Source: Ruminococcus sp. (GTDB lineage: Bacteria; Bacillota; Clostridia; Oscillospirales; Ruminococcaceae). Taken from it: a stretch of DNA of 48,241 nucleotides. The DNA is taken from positions 1 through 48,241 of the forward strand of contig NZ_JAHZAX010000014.1 in assembly GCF_019423705.1 (NCBI RefSeq), written 5' to 3'. The first letter of the stretch is position 1. Each line of letters opens with the position of its first letter. Positions 40,748 to 48,241 of this stretch are shown here, piece after piece. Both the position numbers and the translations under genes were made by a program. Under the pieces are notes generated by a model. That model ran no database searches, had not been told where the DNA came from, and saw only the letters and a program-made list of their open reading frames with translations.

Positions 40748-41479
40748 TCATTTCTTCTTATCATATTCCGCAAAAGCTTCCTCAACAGTTCCGTCGACCT
40801 TGACCTTGCCGTCTTTGAGGAATATCGCCCTTGTGCAGGTCTCCTCGATAGCCTTTCTCGAGTGTGAAACGAAAAGCACCGTAACACCTGCCGCAATAAC
40901 GTCGTTTATCTTGTTGCGGCACTTCTGCTGAAAGTCTGCGTCACCAACGCTCAACGCCTCGTCAACTACAAGTATGTCAGGGCGGATATTGATGTTGATA
41001 GCAAATCCAAGTCGCATTTTCATACCGCTTGAGTACGTCCTTACAGGCTGGTCGATGTATTCCCCTAGGTCTGCAAAGTCGATTATGTCCTGCTCGATCC
41101 CCTTTATCTGGGGATCAGTCAAGCCAAGCAGATAACCCTTGAGGTAAATGTTCTCCATTCCCGTCATATCAAGTGAAAATCCAGCCGTCAGCTCAAGCAG
41201 CGCAGCGACCTTTCCCTTTACGATTATCTCACCGCTGTTCGGAAAGCTTACTCCCGTTATCATCTTGAGTATGGTGGACTTGCCTGCGCCGTTCTTGCCG
41301 ATTATTCCCACTGATTCACCGGGGTATATCTTGAAGCTTACGCCCTTGAGGGCAGGGTGCTTCTTTACGCCCTTGTTTTTAGTGAAAATGGCCTTGAAAC
41401 GAGCCTTTTCGTTCTTGTATAAAAAGTATTCCTTTTTTACGTCCTTAAATTCAATAATAGGCTGAGTGTTATTATCCAT
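40748..41479 (-). CDS. tagH: Teichoic-acid-type polysaccharide ABC exporter, ATPase
   Basis: A 243-residue ATPase that with TagG moves a lipid-linked wall polymer to the outer face. Motifs are GKNGAGKST, YSSGMKMRLGFA (signature), ILVVDEALSVGD and VSHS. The SVGD box and LLELTAGF segment are typical of the TagH/Wzt/RfbE group. It is short: the C-terminal extension of B. subtilis TagH and the Wzt carbohydrate-binding domain are both absent, so the export step would not depend on chain-end recognition. It is the last gene of the leftward operon. Confidence 0.9.
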   Translation of the reverse strand: MDNNTQPIIEFKDVKKEYFLYKNEKARFKAIFTKNKGVKKHPALKGVSFKIYPGESVGIIGKNGAGKSTILKMITGVSFPNSGEIIVKGKVAALLELTAGFSLDMTGMENIYLKGYLLGLTDPQIKGIEQDIIDFADLGEYIDQPVRTYSSGMKMRLGFAININIRPDILVVDEALSVGDADFQQKCRNKINDVIAAGVTVLFVSHSRKAIEETCTRAIFLKDGKVKVDGTVEEAFAEYDKKK

Positions 41480-41500
41480 TGAAAGCCTTAGATCCTTTCT

Positions 41501-42355
41501 TTACAATACATCTGGAAGGATCTTTCTGAACTTCTTGTAGGTGTGCGCTCCCAGAAAGATCATAAAAATAAACTCCGCATAGAATACGATAGTCTCCGTT
41601 GTGTAGTTTTGGTCGAAAATAAACGTGTCCGTAAGAAAGCTCTTGCGATAGCCGTTTACAAAGTAGTTTATGGGGTTGAAGTACATAAGCTTCTGAAGCC
41701 ACATCGGCCTTATGTCATATGTGTTCCAGAATATGCCCGAAAGCCAGAACAGACCCGTGATGATAGAGTTTATAAGGTTCTCAAAGTCCTTGCTGAATGC
41801 GCTCAGCGGAGCAGTCGCCCAAGAAAGCACCAAGAAAAACAGATACATCATCAAGCAGTAATAAATAAACTGCAAATTGTAAATGCTAGGTCCAAATCCC
41901 ATACATACCAGCACAATGTACATTATCGCACAAAGCATAATGTGGATATAAAGTCCCGAAAGGGAAGTGAAGGTCATAATGTTTGAAACAGGGAATGAAA
42001 GCTTCGTAACGAATTGCTTGTTGTTTCTTATCGACCTCGAACCGCCTACAATGCACTCTGAAATGTAAAACCAGGGCACATAACCCGTCAGCATAAAAAT
42101 AAACTGCGAGTATTTTCCGTTTATAAAATGTACGCCGCCGTTTCGTTTAAGCCCTATCTCAAAGGCGAACCAAAGTATAAAAAGGGTGAAAGTCGGCTTT
42201 ATGAGCGCCCACATCGGACCCAGCGCCGCACCCTTGTATTTCTTTTTCAGCTCGCTGACCGACAGCATTTTAATCTGCCTCAGCTTGCCCTTGTGCTCTT
42301 TCAATATCTGAGTGAGCCCGAACCAGTCAAATTTCTTCTTTTCGATTTTTACCAT
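41501..42355 (-). CDS. tagG: Teichoic-acid-type polysaccharide ABC exporter, permease
   Basis: A 284-residue ABC-2 type permease with about six spans. The N-terminal YKGAALGPMWALIKPTFTLF and the middle FEIGLKRNGGVHFINGKYSQ segment are typical of TagG/Wzm. MYFNPINYFVNGYRKSFL near the C-terminus matches the family ending. It lies 21 bases upstream of the ATPase gene. Confidence 0.92.
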   Translation of the reverse strand: MVKIEKKKFDWFGLTQILKEHKGKLRQIKMLSVSELKKKYKGAALGPMWALIKPTFTLFILWFAFEIGLKRNGGVHFINGKYSQFIFMLTGYVPWFYISECIVGGSRSIRNNKQFVTKLSFPVSNIMTFTSLSGLYIHIMLCAIMYIVLVCMGFGPSIYNLQFIYYCLMMYLFFLVLSWATAPLSAFSKDFENLINSIITGLFWLSGIFWNTYDIRPMWLQKLMYFNPINYFVNGYRKSFLTDTFIFDQNYTTETIVFYAEFIFMIFLGAHTYKKFRKILPDVL

Positions 42356-42396
42356 CTCCGTAAATACTAATGCTTTAATACTTTGATACTTTGCCC

Positions 42397-43515
42397 TCAG
42401 TTCTTTCCAAGAGCATAGTCTATTATCCTCTTTGTCGCCCCACCATCGCAGGAGGACATATATTTCTCGCAGAAAGCCTCGACCCCCGTGCCGTCAAAAT
42501 GCTCCGCATTGTAAAGCACCGCCGCCGCAAGCTTCTCGCCGTCCGTAACTATCTCACCCGGCATATCCTTTTTGTAATCAAGATAAAAGCTCCGCTCTCT
42601 GCTGTATTTTTCAAAATCGGGCGCAAATATCACCCAAGGCTTTTTGTATAAAGCGTATTCAAATATAAGCGACGAATAGTCCGTGATGAGCATATCCGCC
42701 ACAGGGAAAAGCCTGTTCGTGGGTATATCGCAGTTTGTCAAAGGGCTTCCAAGCCTCGGGTGCATTTTTATAAGCACAGCCCAGCCCCCGCCAAGCTTCT
42801 CTTCCAGCCCTGCGGCATATTCCTCGCCAACGCAGTACGCTTCCCCAGCGTTTCCACGAAACGTCGGCGCATAAAGCACTATCTTCTTGCCCTTGTATTG
42901 AGGATATCTCGCAAAAAATTCCTTCCTGCAATCCTCGTTGTAATTCTCGTCAAAAAATACGTCCGTGCGGCTGACGCCCAGCGCCTTTACAATATCCCTT
43001 TTTAGCCTGAACGCCGAGTTGAAAACGCCTATACATTCAGGACTGCTCACGGTTATAAGATCAAAATTCCTCGTCACAGAGCCCTTGTAGTGCGATGATA
43101 TATCGTCCTCGCTGTCATACCCAAACTTTTTCAGCCCCCCGCAGGAGTGCCAAAGCTGCACAACAGTCGTGCCCTCACGCTTTTTGCAGGCCGTGCAAGG
43201 CACAAAATAATTGCATATGAACACCGCCCGTGCATTTGCATAGGCTTTCATAAAGTTCATCATATACCTAAGCCCTTGTGCCGTGCCGCACTTTGAAAAA
43301 TCGCAGTACATTTCCTTTACATCATATCCACGGCGCAAAAGCTCGTCCCTCACAAGTTCCATACTCTCGGGCGTTTTCTCGCAATTTGAGTCCGCAAGTA
43401 TCACACTCTTCGGGTCGATATCCTTATTTATCGACAGCTTGTAGCATATCGGCAAAAGCGTTTTCTGCAGCGCCGATTTTATGTGCTGTCGTAAAATATG
43501 CTTGAAGCTTTCCAT
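42397..43515 (-). CDS. CDP-glycerol glycerophosphotransferase family protein
   Basis: A 372-residue transferase of the TagB/TagF type, expected to add glycerol phosphate (or ribitol phosphate) units to a lipid-linked polymer at the inner face of the membrane. Family features are LWHSCGGLKKFGYDS, VLYAPTFRGN, IKMHPR and DYSSLIFEYALYKKPWVIF, where the His residues of the first and third blocks match the catalytic His pair. The protein is about the size of TagB or a single-domain TagF, so priming and polymerase roles cannot be told apart. It starts at the base next to the GT2 stop codon. Confidence 0.9.
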   Translation of the reverse strand: MESFKHILRQHIKSALQKTLLPICYKLSINKDIDPKSVILADSNCEKTPESMELVRDELLRRGYDVKEMYCDFSKCGTAQGLRYMMNFMKAYANARAVFICNYFVPCTACKKREGTTVVQLWHSCGGLKKFGYDSEDDISSHYKGSVTRNFDLITVSSPECIGVFNSAFRLKRDIVKALGVSRTDVFFDENYNEDCRKEFFARYPQYKGKKIVLYAPTFRGNAGEAYCVGEEYAAGLEEKLGGGWAVLIKMHPRLGSPLTNCDIPTNRLFPVADMLITDYSSLIFEYALYKKPWVIFAPDFEKYSRERSFYLDYKKDMPGEIVTDGEKLAAAVLYNAEHFDGTGVEAFCEKYMSSCDGGATKRIIDYALGKN

Positions 43516-44352
43516 TTAACCTCTTAAAAATCTCTTGTATATCTTTCCAGTCAGCGAACTTGGCATAACAAATATAAAAAGCTGGAACGCACAGGGCACG
43601 ATAAAATCAATTATCCCCGAATATCCCATTCTGAATATCTTCCACCGCACGCTGATAAACGACTTTGTGTTCGCCCAGTTGCGCCTCCGCTGGTAGTTGT
43701 TGGCTGTCACCCTGTAAAGCACCAGCGTCTTGTCAAGATTCACGCCCTTTGCGCCGTCCGCCAGCATTTTCACAACGAACTCGTAATCCTCACAGCGCTT
43801 TATGTTGCTGTAACCGCCCACGCTGACCGCCCTCAACTTCTTGTAAACGAGGGTCTGATTGTTGAAGGGATTGCGCCGCTTAGCGTACTTGTGTATCTCT
43901 TTGTTAGAAAGGGGAGTCTTTTTCGTTGCGATGATATCCCCCGTGTCGCTGTCGAACTCGTCGATATAAGCCCCCAGCATATCAATGTCAGGGTGCTTCG
44001 CCATAGCGTAAAGCGACCTCTCGCAGCGGTCAGGCTTGGCAATATCGTCAGAGTCCATTTTGACTATATACTCATTTTTGCAGGCGTCAATGCCCATATT
44101 GGCGCACCTGCCCGTGCCCACATTGTTTTTCAGCCTCAGCGCACGGAAGCACTCGTAATTGTCCTCATAGAACTTGACAACTTCCTCAAGCTCGTCCGTA
44201 AGCTTTCCATCGCAAACAAGAACAAAATCGTCCGTCTGATAAGTCTGATCGATCATACTCTGAATGCTTGTTTTAAGAAACTGCGGCTTTTCGCCTGCAT
44301 AGACGGACATAAGCACGCTGTAAGGGGGCAATTTAACACCTTTTACTGTCAT
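43516..44352 (-). CDS. Family 2 glycosyltransferase
   Basis: A 278-residue GT-A fold transferase. The N-terminal YSVLMSVYAGEKPQFLKTSI is the usual start, NVGTGRCANMG is the sugar-nucleotide region, and MDSDD (100-103) is the metal-binding DxD motif. A C-terminal hydrophobic segment (IIDFIVPCAFQLFIFVM) suggests membrane association. It is first in the leftward wall-polymer operon, so it may decorate or extend the linkage unit. AAAGGA lies upstream of ATG 44352. Sugar donor and acceptor are unknown. Confidence 0.88.
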   Translation of the reverse strand: MTVKGVKLPPYSVLMSVYAGEKPQFLKTSIQSMIDQTYQTDDFVLVCDGKLTDELEEVVKFYEDNYECFRALRLKNNVGTGRCANMGIDACKNEYIVKMDSDDIAKPDRCERSLYAMAKHPDIDMLGAYIDEFDSDTGDIIATKKTPLSNKEIHKYAKRRNPFNNQTLVYKKLRAVSVGGYSNIKRCEDYEFVVKMLADGAKGVNLDKTLVLYRVTANNYQRRRNWANTKSFISVRWKIFRMGYSGIIDFIVPCAFQLFIFVMPSSLTGKIYKRFLRG

Positions 44353-44435
44353 AACACACGACCGTCCTTTCTTTATTTATACTAGAACTTTATACCCTTA
44401 TTATAAAGCATTGCCGAATAACTGTAAGCTATTCT

Positions 44436-44464
44436 ATTATATCATCACCGCAATATTTTGTCAA
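44436..44464 (-). promoter_or_regulatory. Leftward promoter of the wall-polymer operon
   Basis: On the minus strand TTGACA (44464-44459), 17-base spacer, TATAAT (44441-44436). Its -35 box is the left end of a 39-bp palindrome. Confidence 0.85.
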
Positions 44465-44497
44465 CAGGGAATGGGCTTTGCCCATTCCCTGTTGACA
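44459..44497. promoter_or_regulatory. 39-bp perfect palindrome joining two divergent promoters
   Basis: TGTCAACAGGGAATGGGC (44459-44476), loop TTT, GCCCATTCCCTGTTGACA (44480-44497). The arms match at all 18 positions, and each outer end is a consensus -35 box facing outward. Confidence 0.95.
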
Positions 44498-44520
44498 GGG
44501 TGAAACTGATGTATTATAAT
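44492..44520 (+). promoter_or_regulatory. Rightward promoter of the LCP gene
   Basis: TTGACA (44492-44497), 17-base spacer, TATAAT (44515-44520). It mirrors the leftward promoter in box sequence and spacing. Confidence 0.88.
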
Positions 44521-44556
44521 AGGTGTATCGTCAAAAAGATTGGAGGTTCGACTATT

Positions 44557-46017
44557 TTGGCAGATAATAAACGACAAAACGGCAGAAATAATAATGACAA
44601 TTACGATAATTACAACAATAATTATTATAATAACAATAACGAATATGACCCAAATGCCCAGCAGGACTATTACGAGCAGGAGTATCAAAGACAGCTTGAC
44701 GAATTCCAGCGTATGCAGGGCGGCGGACAAAGCGGCAATGACCTGCACTTTGAACAGTATGACGACTACTATGACGAGGGCTACGCAGAGGACTATCAGG
44801 ATCACCCCCAGTATGACCAAAACCGACAAGGCTCTTATAATAGCTCAAAAAGATCACAGCAAAGACAGCAAAGCAGCGGCCAAAACAGACAAACCCGACA
44901 GCCCCAGAAAAACCGCTCCACCCAAAACAGAAACAGCAGAAACCGTGACCTGCAATTCGGCTCAAATAATACCGCAAGAAACGGCCAAAACGCAAATAGA
45001 TCAAACACCAAAAGCAACATAAATAGCAAAGGAAAAAAGAAAATGGAGAAAAAGCGCCACCCAATAAGAACCTTTTTCAAGGTGCTCATAATTATAATAT
45101 TGGTGCTGTTCATTCTTGCAAACGTCCTTCTTTGGCGCTATATCAGTATGGTGAACACAGTCGAGGGCGGCGAGCGTACAGTCACAAACGCCTCAATGCA
45201 AAGCGCAAACGTCCGCAATATCCTTGTTATCGGCTCTGATACAAGAAGCGCCAGCGAGCGTGGCCGCACCGATTCAATGATACTTCTTTCCATAAACAGT
45301 AAAACCAAAGAGATAACAATGACGTCCTTTATGCGTGATATGTACGTCGAGATAAAGGGCAAGGACGCCGACGGCAACGATATCGACACTTGGGATAAAA
45401 TGAACGCCGCCTACGTCTATGGCGGAGCAGAGCTTCTTATGGATACCATAGAGTATAATTTTGACATTGCCGTGGACGATTACGTCTATATCGACTTCTA
45501 TTCCTTTGTCGACATAGTTGACGCAATTGGCGGAATAGAGATAAAAATTTCCGATGAAGAAGCCGAGGGAATGAAGCCGCCAATGGCAGAGCAGAACAAA
45601 ATTCTCGGCAACAAAAAGGGTACAGACTATCTCGACCAAGGCGGAACGCTGCTTTTAAACGGCAACCAAGCGCTTGCATATGCAAGACTGAGATACGTCG
45701 GCAATGCGGACTTTGAAAGAACTGAGCGACAGAGAACAGTCATTACAAAAATAATCGAGAAAGTTAAGAGTTCAAGCCCATTGACCATTGATAAGTTTGC
45801 GAAAGCTTCGATGTCAAATCTGACAACGAATATGTCCAAGACCGAACTTTATGCGTTGGCGTATAAAGCGTTGTTCTCGATGAATTACGAGATAAATTCG
45901 TTGAGAATACCGGCGGACGGAGATTATAGCTATGGCGATCATAACGGACAATCCACGCTTGATGTGGACTTTGAGAACTGTAAAACTCTGCTGAGAGAAA
46001 CGATATACGGTAATTGA
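44557..46017 (+). CDS. LytR-CpsA-Psr (LCP) family wall-polymer ligase with Asn/Gln-rich cytoplasmic domain
   Basis: A 486-residue membrane protein. LCP enzymes move lipid-linked polymers such as teichoic acid onto peptidoglycan outside the cell. Residues 1-~165 are a low-complexity Asn/Gln/Tyr/Asp-rich segment that becomes Arg/Ser/Asn-rich, then a Lys cluster, a membrane helix (~174-195, VLIIIILVLFILANVLLW) and an LCP domain (~218-480). The domain has LVIGSDTR (Asp228, Arg230), GRTDSMIL (Arg237, Asp239), SFMRDMYV (Arg260, Asp261) and the ALAYARLRYVG...ERTERQR block. TTG 44557 is used because GGAGG lies ten bases upstream; an upstream open frame starts before the promoter. The divergent polymer operon supplies its likely substrate. 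Confidence 0.9.
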   Translation: MADNKRQNGRNNNDNYDNYNNNYYNNNNEYDPNAQQDYYEQEYQRQLDEFQRMQGGGQSGNDLHFEQYDDYYDEGYAEDYQDHPQYDQNRQGSYNSSKRSQQRQQSSGQNRQTRQPQKNRSTQNRNSRNRDLQFGSNNTARNGQNANRSNTKSNINSKGKKKMEKKRHPIRTFFKVLIIIILVLFILANVLLWRYISMVNTVEGGERTVTNASMQSANVRNILVIGSDTRSASERGRTDSMILLSINSKTKEITMTSFMRDMYVEIKGKDADGNDIDTWDKMNAAYVYGGAELLMDTIEYNFDIAVDDYVYIDFYSFVDIVDAIGGIEIKISDEEAEGMKPPMAEQNKILGNKKGTDYLDQGGTLLLNGNQALAYARLRYVGNADFERTERQRTVITKIIEKVKSSSPLTIDKFAKASMSNLTTNMSKTELYALAYKALFSMNYEINSLRIPADGDYSYGDHNGQSTLDVDFENCKTLLRETIYGN

Positions 46018-46036
46018 TGATAAACGATGAGAAAAT

Positions 46037-46095
46037 TTAGGGGACGGCGAATTTTATTTGCTCGCCGTTACTCGCAGATAAAATGACGTCCCACG
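46037..46095 (+). repeat. Dispersed palindromic repeat, family R1, long form with nested palindrome
   Basis: TAGGGGACGGCG at the left and GACGTCCCAC at the right are the R1 ends. In place of the usual TCCTC centre is a 35-base block whose own ends pair (ATTTTATTTGC with GCAGATAAAAT). Confidence 0.8.
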
Positions 46096-46189
46096 CAAGG
46101 CTCAAACGTCATTGATTTATTATTGCAGTAATAGAACAACGAGGTTGTGCTTCTTGTCAATTGATAAGCCAAATACGTTTATGCTCCGA
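46096..46189. other. Gene-free stretch between two R1 copies
   Basis: No supported gene or signal. A short open frame here crosses the second repeat and is probably chance. Confidence 0.4.
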
Positions 46190-46218
46190 GTGGGCTGTCG
46201 AGGACGCCAGCCCCTACA
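46190..46218 (-). repeat. Dispersed palindromic repeat, family R1, compensated variant
   Basis: The + strand reads GTGGGCTGTCGAGGACG then CCAGCCCCTACA. Compared with the standard unit, GGGACG has become GGGCTG and CGTCCC has become CAGCCC, so two stem pairs changed together and pairing is kept. Confidence 0.85.
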
Positions 46219-46255
46219 TTTGCATTCTAACGATACGTTGCAGATTATAAAAACC

Positions 46256-46285
46256 AAAGAGGACGCACAACCACGTCCTCTTTTT
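46256..46285 (+). terminator. Rho-independent terminator
   Basis: AAAGAGGACG pairs with CGTCCTCTTT around CACAACCA, then TT. It ends the LCP transcript. Confidence 0.82.
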
Positions 46286-46366
46286 CATAGCTGAACAAAC
46301 TTGACAATTGTTAAACATACACAATAATCAAAACTTAACTTCGTGAAATATAATTGAATAATACTC

Positions 46367-46395
46367 TTTACAAAAAGATAAAAATGTGGTATAAT
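46367..46395 (+). promoter_or_regulatory. Promoter of prmA
   Basis: TTTACA (46367-46372), 17-base spacer, TATAAT (46390-46395). Confidence 0.7.
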
Positions 46396-46429
46396 AAAGG
46401 TATTATCAGCGCTGAAAGGATATGATAAG

Positions 46430-47395
46430 ATGAATTGGGTCGAGATCGACATTTTCACAACAACAGAGGGTATCGAAGCCGTAACGGGCAGTCTGCTCGG
46501 TATGGGCATAAACGGCTTTGTTATAAAGGACGCACAGGATTTTCAGGACTTCTTGAACGATAAGGACGGAAATTGGGACTATATCGACGACGACCTTATG
46601 GGACTTAAAAACTGCGAAACTACCGTCACAGTTTACCTCCCGGAGAACGCTCAAGGCCTTGAAAACCTCGGAGCCGTTAAGCTTGAGCTTAAAGCTCTCA
46701 AGAAAAGAGATACCGACGATAAGTTCGGCAGACTTGAGTATGAGCTCAAAAACGTCAAGGAAGAGGATTGGGCTAATAACTGGAAACAGTACTTCAAGCC
46801 ACTCTGCGTGGGCGAAAAATTGCTTATCAAACCGTCTTGGGAAAAGATCGAAGAGGGCGAAAAAAGAAAGATCCTCGAGATCGACCCTGCCTCATCTTTC
46901 GGTACAGGCCAGCATAATACTACCCAGCTTTGCCTAGAGCTCGTCGAGAAAAATCTCTCCGACGGCGACCATATCCTTGACCTCGGCTGCGGAAGCGGTA
47001 TCCTCTCAATAGGCGCTCTGCTCCTAGGCGCTGAAAGCGCAACAGCCGTTGACGTTGACGAAAATTCCGTCAAGATCGCTAAGGAAAATGCCGAGAAAAA
47101 TCATATCCCTGCCGATAAGTATACAGCCTATTGCGGCAATATCATCGACGATAATGCCCTCGTTGAAAAGATAGGCACAGGCTATGACCTCCTCTGCGCT
47201 AATATCGTGGCGGACGTACTTATCGGTATGAGCAGCATTTTCGGCGGATTTATCGAGGAAGGCGGCACCCTTATCGTATCGGGCATTATCGACCAGCGTA
47301 AGGACGAAGTCCTCGATAGACTTAAAGCAGAAGGCTTCAAACTCGTCGAAATAAGAGAAAAAGAGGATTGGGTAGCAGCCTCATTCAAAAAGTAA
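46430..47395 (+). CDS. prmA: Ribosomal protein L11 methyltransferase
   Basis: A 321-residue cytoplasmic SAM-dependent enzyme that methylates ribosomal protein L11. The N-terminal recognition domain opens with NWVEIDIFTTTEGIEAV. The methyltransferase core has SSFGTGQHNTTQLCL, the SAM-binding ILDLGCGSGILSIGA and ANIVADVLI, which contains the NI(V)A-type motif in place of NPPY. Length is normal. In many Firmicutes it is near dnaJ or rsmE; neither is seen here. Confidence 0.94.
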   Translation: MNWVEIDIFTTTEGIEAVTGSLLGMGINGFVIKDAQDFQDFLNDKDGNWDYIDDDLMGLKNCETTVTVYLPENAQGLENLGAVKLELKALKKRDTDDKFGRLEYELKNVKEEDWANNWKQYFKPLCVGEKLLIKPSWEKIEEGEKRKILEIDPASSFGTGQHNTTQLCLELVEKNLSDGDHILDLGCGSGILSIGALLLGAESATAVDVDENSVKIAKENAEKNHIPADKYTAYCGNIIDDNALVEKIGTGYDLLCANIVADVLIGMSSIFGGFIEEGGTLIVSGIIDQRKDEVLDRLKAEGFKLVEIREKEDWVAASFKK

Positions 47396-47476
47396 AATGT
47401 AGGGGAATTTGCAAATAGTAATCTAGTAAATTAGTAAGAAAAGCGAAAAATAAGCAATGAAAGGAAGGTTTCAAAA

Positions 47477-47815
47477 ATGCAGTTATTGTTTTTGGTTATC
47501 AAGAGAGTTGAGTTGGTAGACGATATTATGCGCTCGCTGGCACAAGCAGGCATAAGAGGCGGCACAGTTATCGACAGCGTTGGAATGGCAAAGTCCATTT
47601 CATCAATGGATAATCTGCCGATGATAGGCGTGCTCAGATCTATCCTCAGCGGTGAGGACTCCGCACAGAAAGGAAAAACGATCTTCGTTGCCGTTGCCGA
47701 CGATCAGGTCGACGTGGCAAGAAAGGCAATAACTGACGTTACAGGCGACCTTTCTCAGCCAAATGCAGGCGTACTCTTCGGCGTTCCAATAACATTCGCC
47801 GAGGGCGTAAATTAA
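47477..47815 (+). CDS. Small PII-like signalling protein
   Basis: A 112-residue protein that resembles the ferredoxin-like GlnB/PII fold: LLFLVIKRVELVDDIMRSLA forms the first strand and helix, GIRGGTVIDSVGMA the second strand region, and KTIFVAVADDQVDVARKAIT the second half. The long T-loop with a modifiable Tyr seen in GlnB is not evident, so it belongs to a PII-like group rather than true nitrogen PII. Ligand and partner are unknown. AAAGGAAGG precedes ATG 47477. It lies 80 bases after prmA with no terminator between, so the two may be co-transcribed. Confidence 0.7.
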   Translation: MQLLFLVIKRVELVDDIMRSLAQAGIRGGTVIDSVGMAKSISSMDNLPMIGVLRSILSGEDSAQKGKTIFVAVADDQVDVARKAITDVTGDLSQPNAGVLFGVPITFAEGVN

Positions 47816-47836
47816 GCATAATTTTATCGAATATAA

Positions 47837-47876
47837 AAAGCGTTTTGCAGAAACAAACCCTGCAAAACGCTTTTTT
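47837..47876 (+). terminator. Rho-independent terminator after the PII-like gene
   Basis: AAAGCGTTTTGCAG pairs with CTGCAAAACGCTTT around AAACAAACC, then TTTT. Confidence 0.9.
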
Positions 47877-47924
47877 AGTTTATTTTCTTTCAGAATACAA
47901 ACAAAGTATGGTATCCAAATTCAA

Positions 47925-47981
47925 TGTAGGGGCGAAAATTGTTGTTCGACAAGGCTCACAACAATTTATGTTCGCCCGTTT
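47925..47981 (+). repeat. Dispersed palindromic repeat, family R2, long form with nested palindrome
   Basis: TGTAGGGGCGAA at the left and ATGTTCGCCCGTT at the right are R2 ends. The inner block AAATTGTTG...CAACAATTT with a TTCGACAAGGCTCA loop matches the long copy at 40641. Confidence 0.88.
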
Positions 47982-48021
47982 CCCATTACGCTTCTGACTT
48001 GTCGTTATTTCTATGTACCGT

Positions 48022-48241
48022 CTACAAAATAAAGCAAATAAGCCCCGAACAACCCTCGTTTATCATTCGTTCAATGGTCTCTTTTATCTTCATTCGTGCG
48101 TCCTCCGGAAGCTTCGCAAGCTTTGCGTGTAACCCCTCGCTGACAAGTTCGTGGAGCGACTTGCCGAAAATGTTCGATTCCCATATTTTCTCGGGGGATT
48201 CCTCAAAATCATTGAGCATATAAAGCACAAGCTCCTCCGAC
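48022..48241 (-). CDS. spoIVA: Stage IV sporulation protein A, C-terminal part
   Basis: The last 73 codons of a gene that continues beyond the right edge; the frame is open to the border. SpoIVA is the ATPase that polymerises on the forespore to form the coat basement layer. The ending matches the family closely: KSLHELVSEGLHAKLAKLPE, DARMKIKETIERMINEGCSG, then LICFIL, where the terminal GGLIC-type tail is characteristic. The usual second Gly is Ser here (CSGLIC). It is convergent with the PII-like gene. It supports a spore-forming ancestry. Confidence 0.85.
   Translation of the reverse strand, partial: SEELVLYMLNDFEESPEKIWESNIFGKSLHELVSEGLHAKLAKLPEDARMKIKETIERMINEGCSGLICFIL

Noticed and set aside
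40638..40931. A 97-residue open frame after cadA
   Set aside because: It starts inside a long R2 repeat and ends antisense to tagH.

Overview
The window looks like a chromosome segment from an anaerobic, spore-lineage Firmicute of the Ruminococcaceae/Oscillospiraceae type. This is inferred from moderate GC, strong AGGAGG-type ribosome binding sites with frequent TTG/GTG starts, consensus TTGACA/TATAAT promoters, a spoIVA 3' end, teichoic-acid-type polymer genes, and secreted proteins built from Fn3 and Cys-repeat modules. No rRNA, tRNA, CRISPR array or transposase gene was seen.

Region 1 (1-10.1 kb, all + strand) is a catabolic and uptake locus: a 3' part of a PrpD/MmgE protein, a complete NMT1/THI5-type ABC importer (ATPase, two permeases, lipoprotein), a TudS-related desulfidase, a PreA-type dihydropyrimidine dehydrogenase subunit, a cyclic amidohydrolase, an M20 carbamoyl-amide hydrolase and a nitrilase-family amidase. 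Together they describe uptake, possible desulfuration, ring reduction, ring opening and decarbamoylation of a (thio)pyrimidine or (thio)hydantoin. I regard this as the most novel biology here, with the exact substrate open.

Region 2 (10.1-25.7 kb) holds a 1169-residue secreted protein with 240-bp tandem Cys-repeat units, a five-domain REC/degenerate-GGDEF/EAL/PAS/REC-like c-di-GMP protein behind a structured leader, a potABCD polyamine importer whose binding protein has an odd C-terminal membrane helix, a decayed PAS gene, an HD phosphohydrolase, and a GH25 lysozyme with six Fn3 modules.

Region 3 (25.7-40.5 kb) has a MarR-controlled heterodimeric ABC exporter, a VanY-type peptidase, an unknown coiled-coil membrane protein, a polyphosphate:AMP phosphotransferase, a 48-residue protein that is 29% Cys (outside usual ORF length limits), a ClpC-type unfoldase, and an ArsR/CadC regulator with a SmtB-like operator driving a triple-HMA Zn/Cd/Pb P-type ATPase.

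Region 4 (40.7-48.2 kb) has a teichoic-acid-type operon (GT2, CDP-glycerol transferase, TagG, TagH) running left and an LCP ligase running right. They are fired from two mirror-image promoters placed at the ends of a 39-bp palindrome. Then come prmA, a PII-like gene and the end of spoIVA.

Scattered between genes are at least fourteen copies of two short palindromic repeat families (TGTAGGGGACGG... and TGTAGGGGCGAAC...). Some carry nested palindromes, and one copy shows compensatory changes in its stem.
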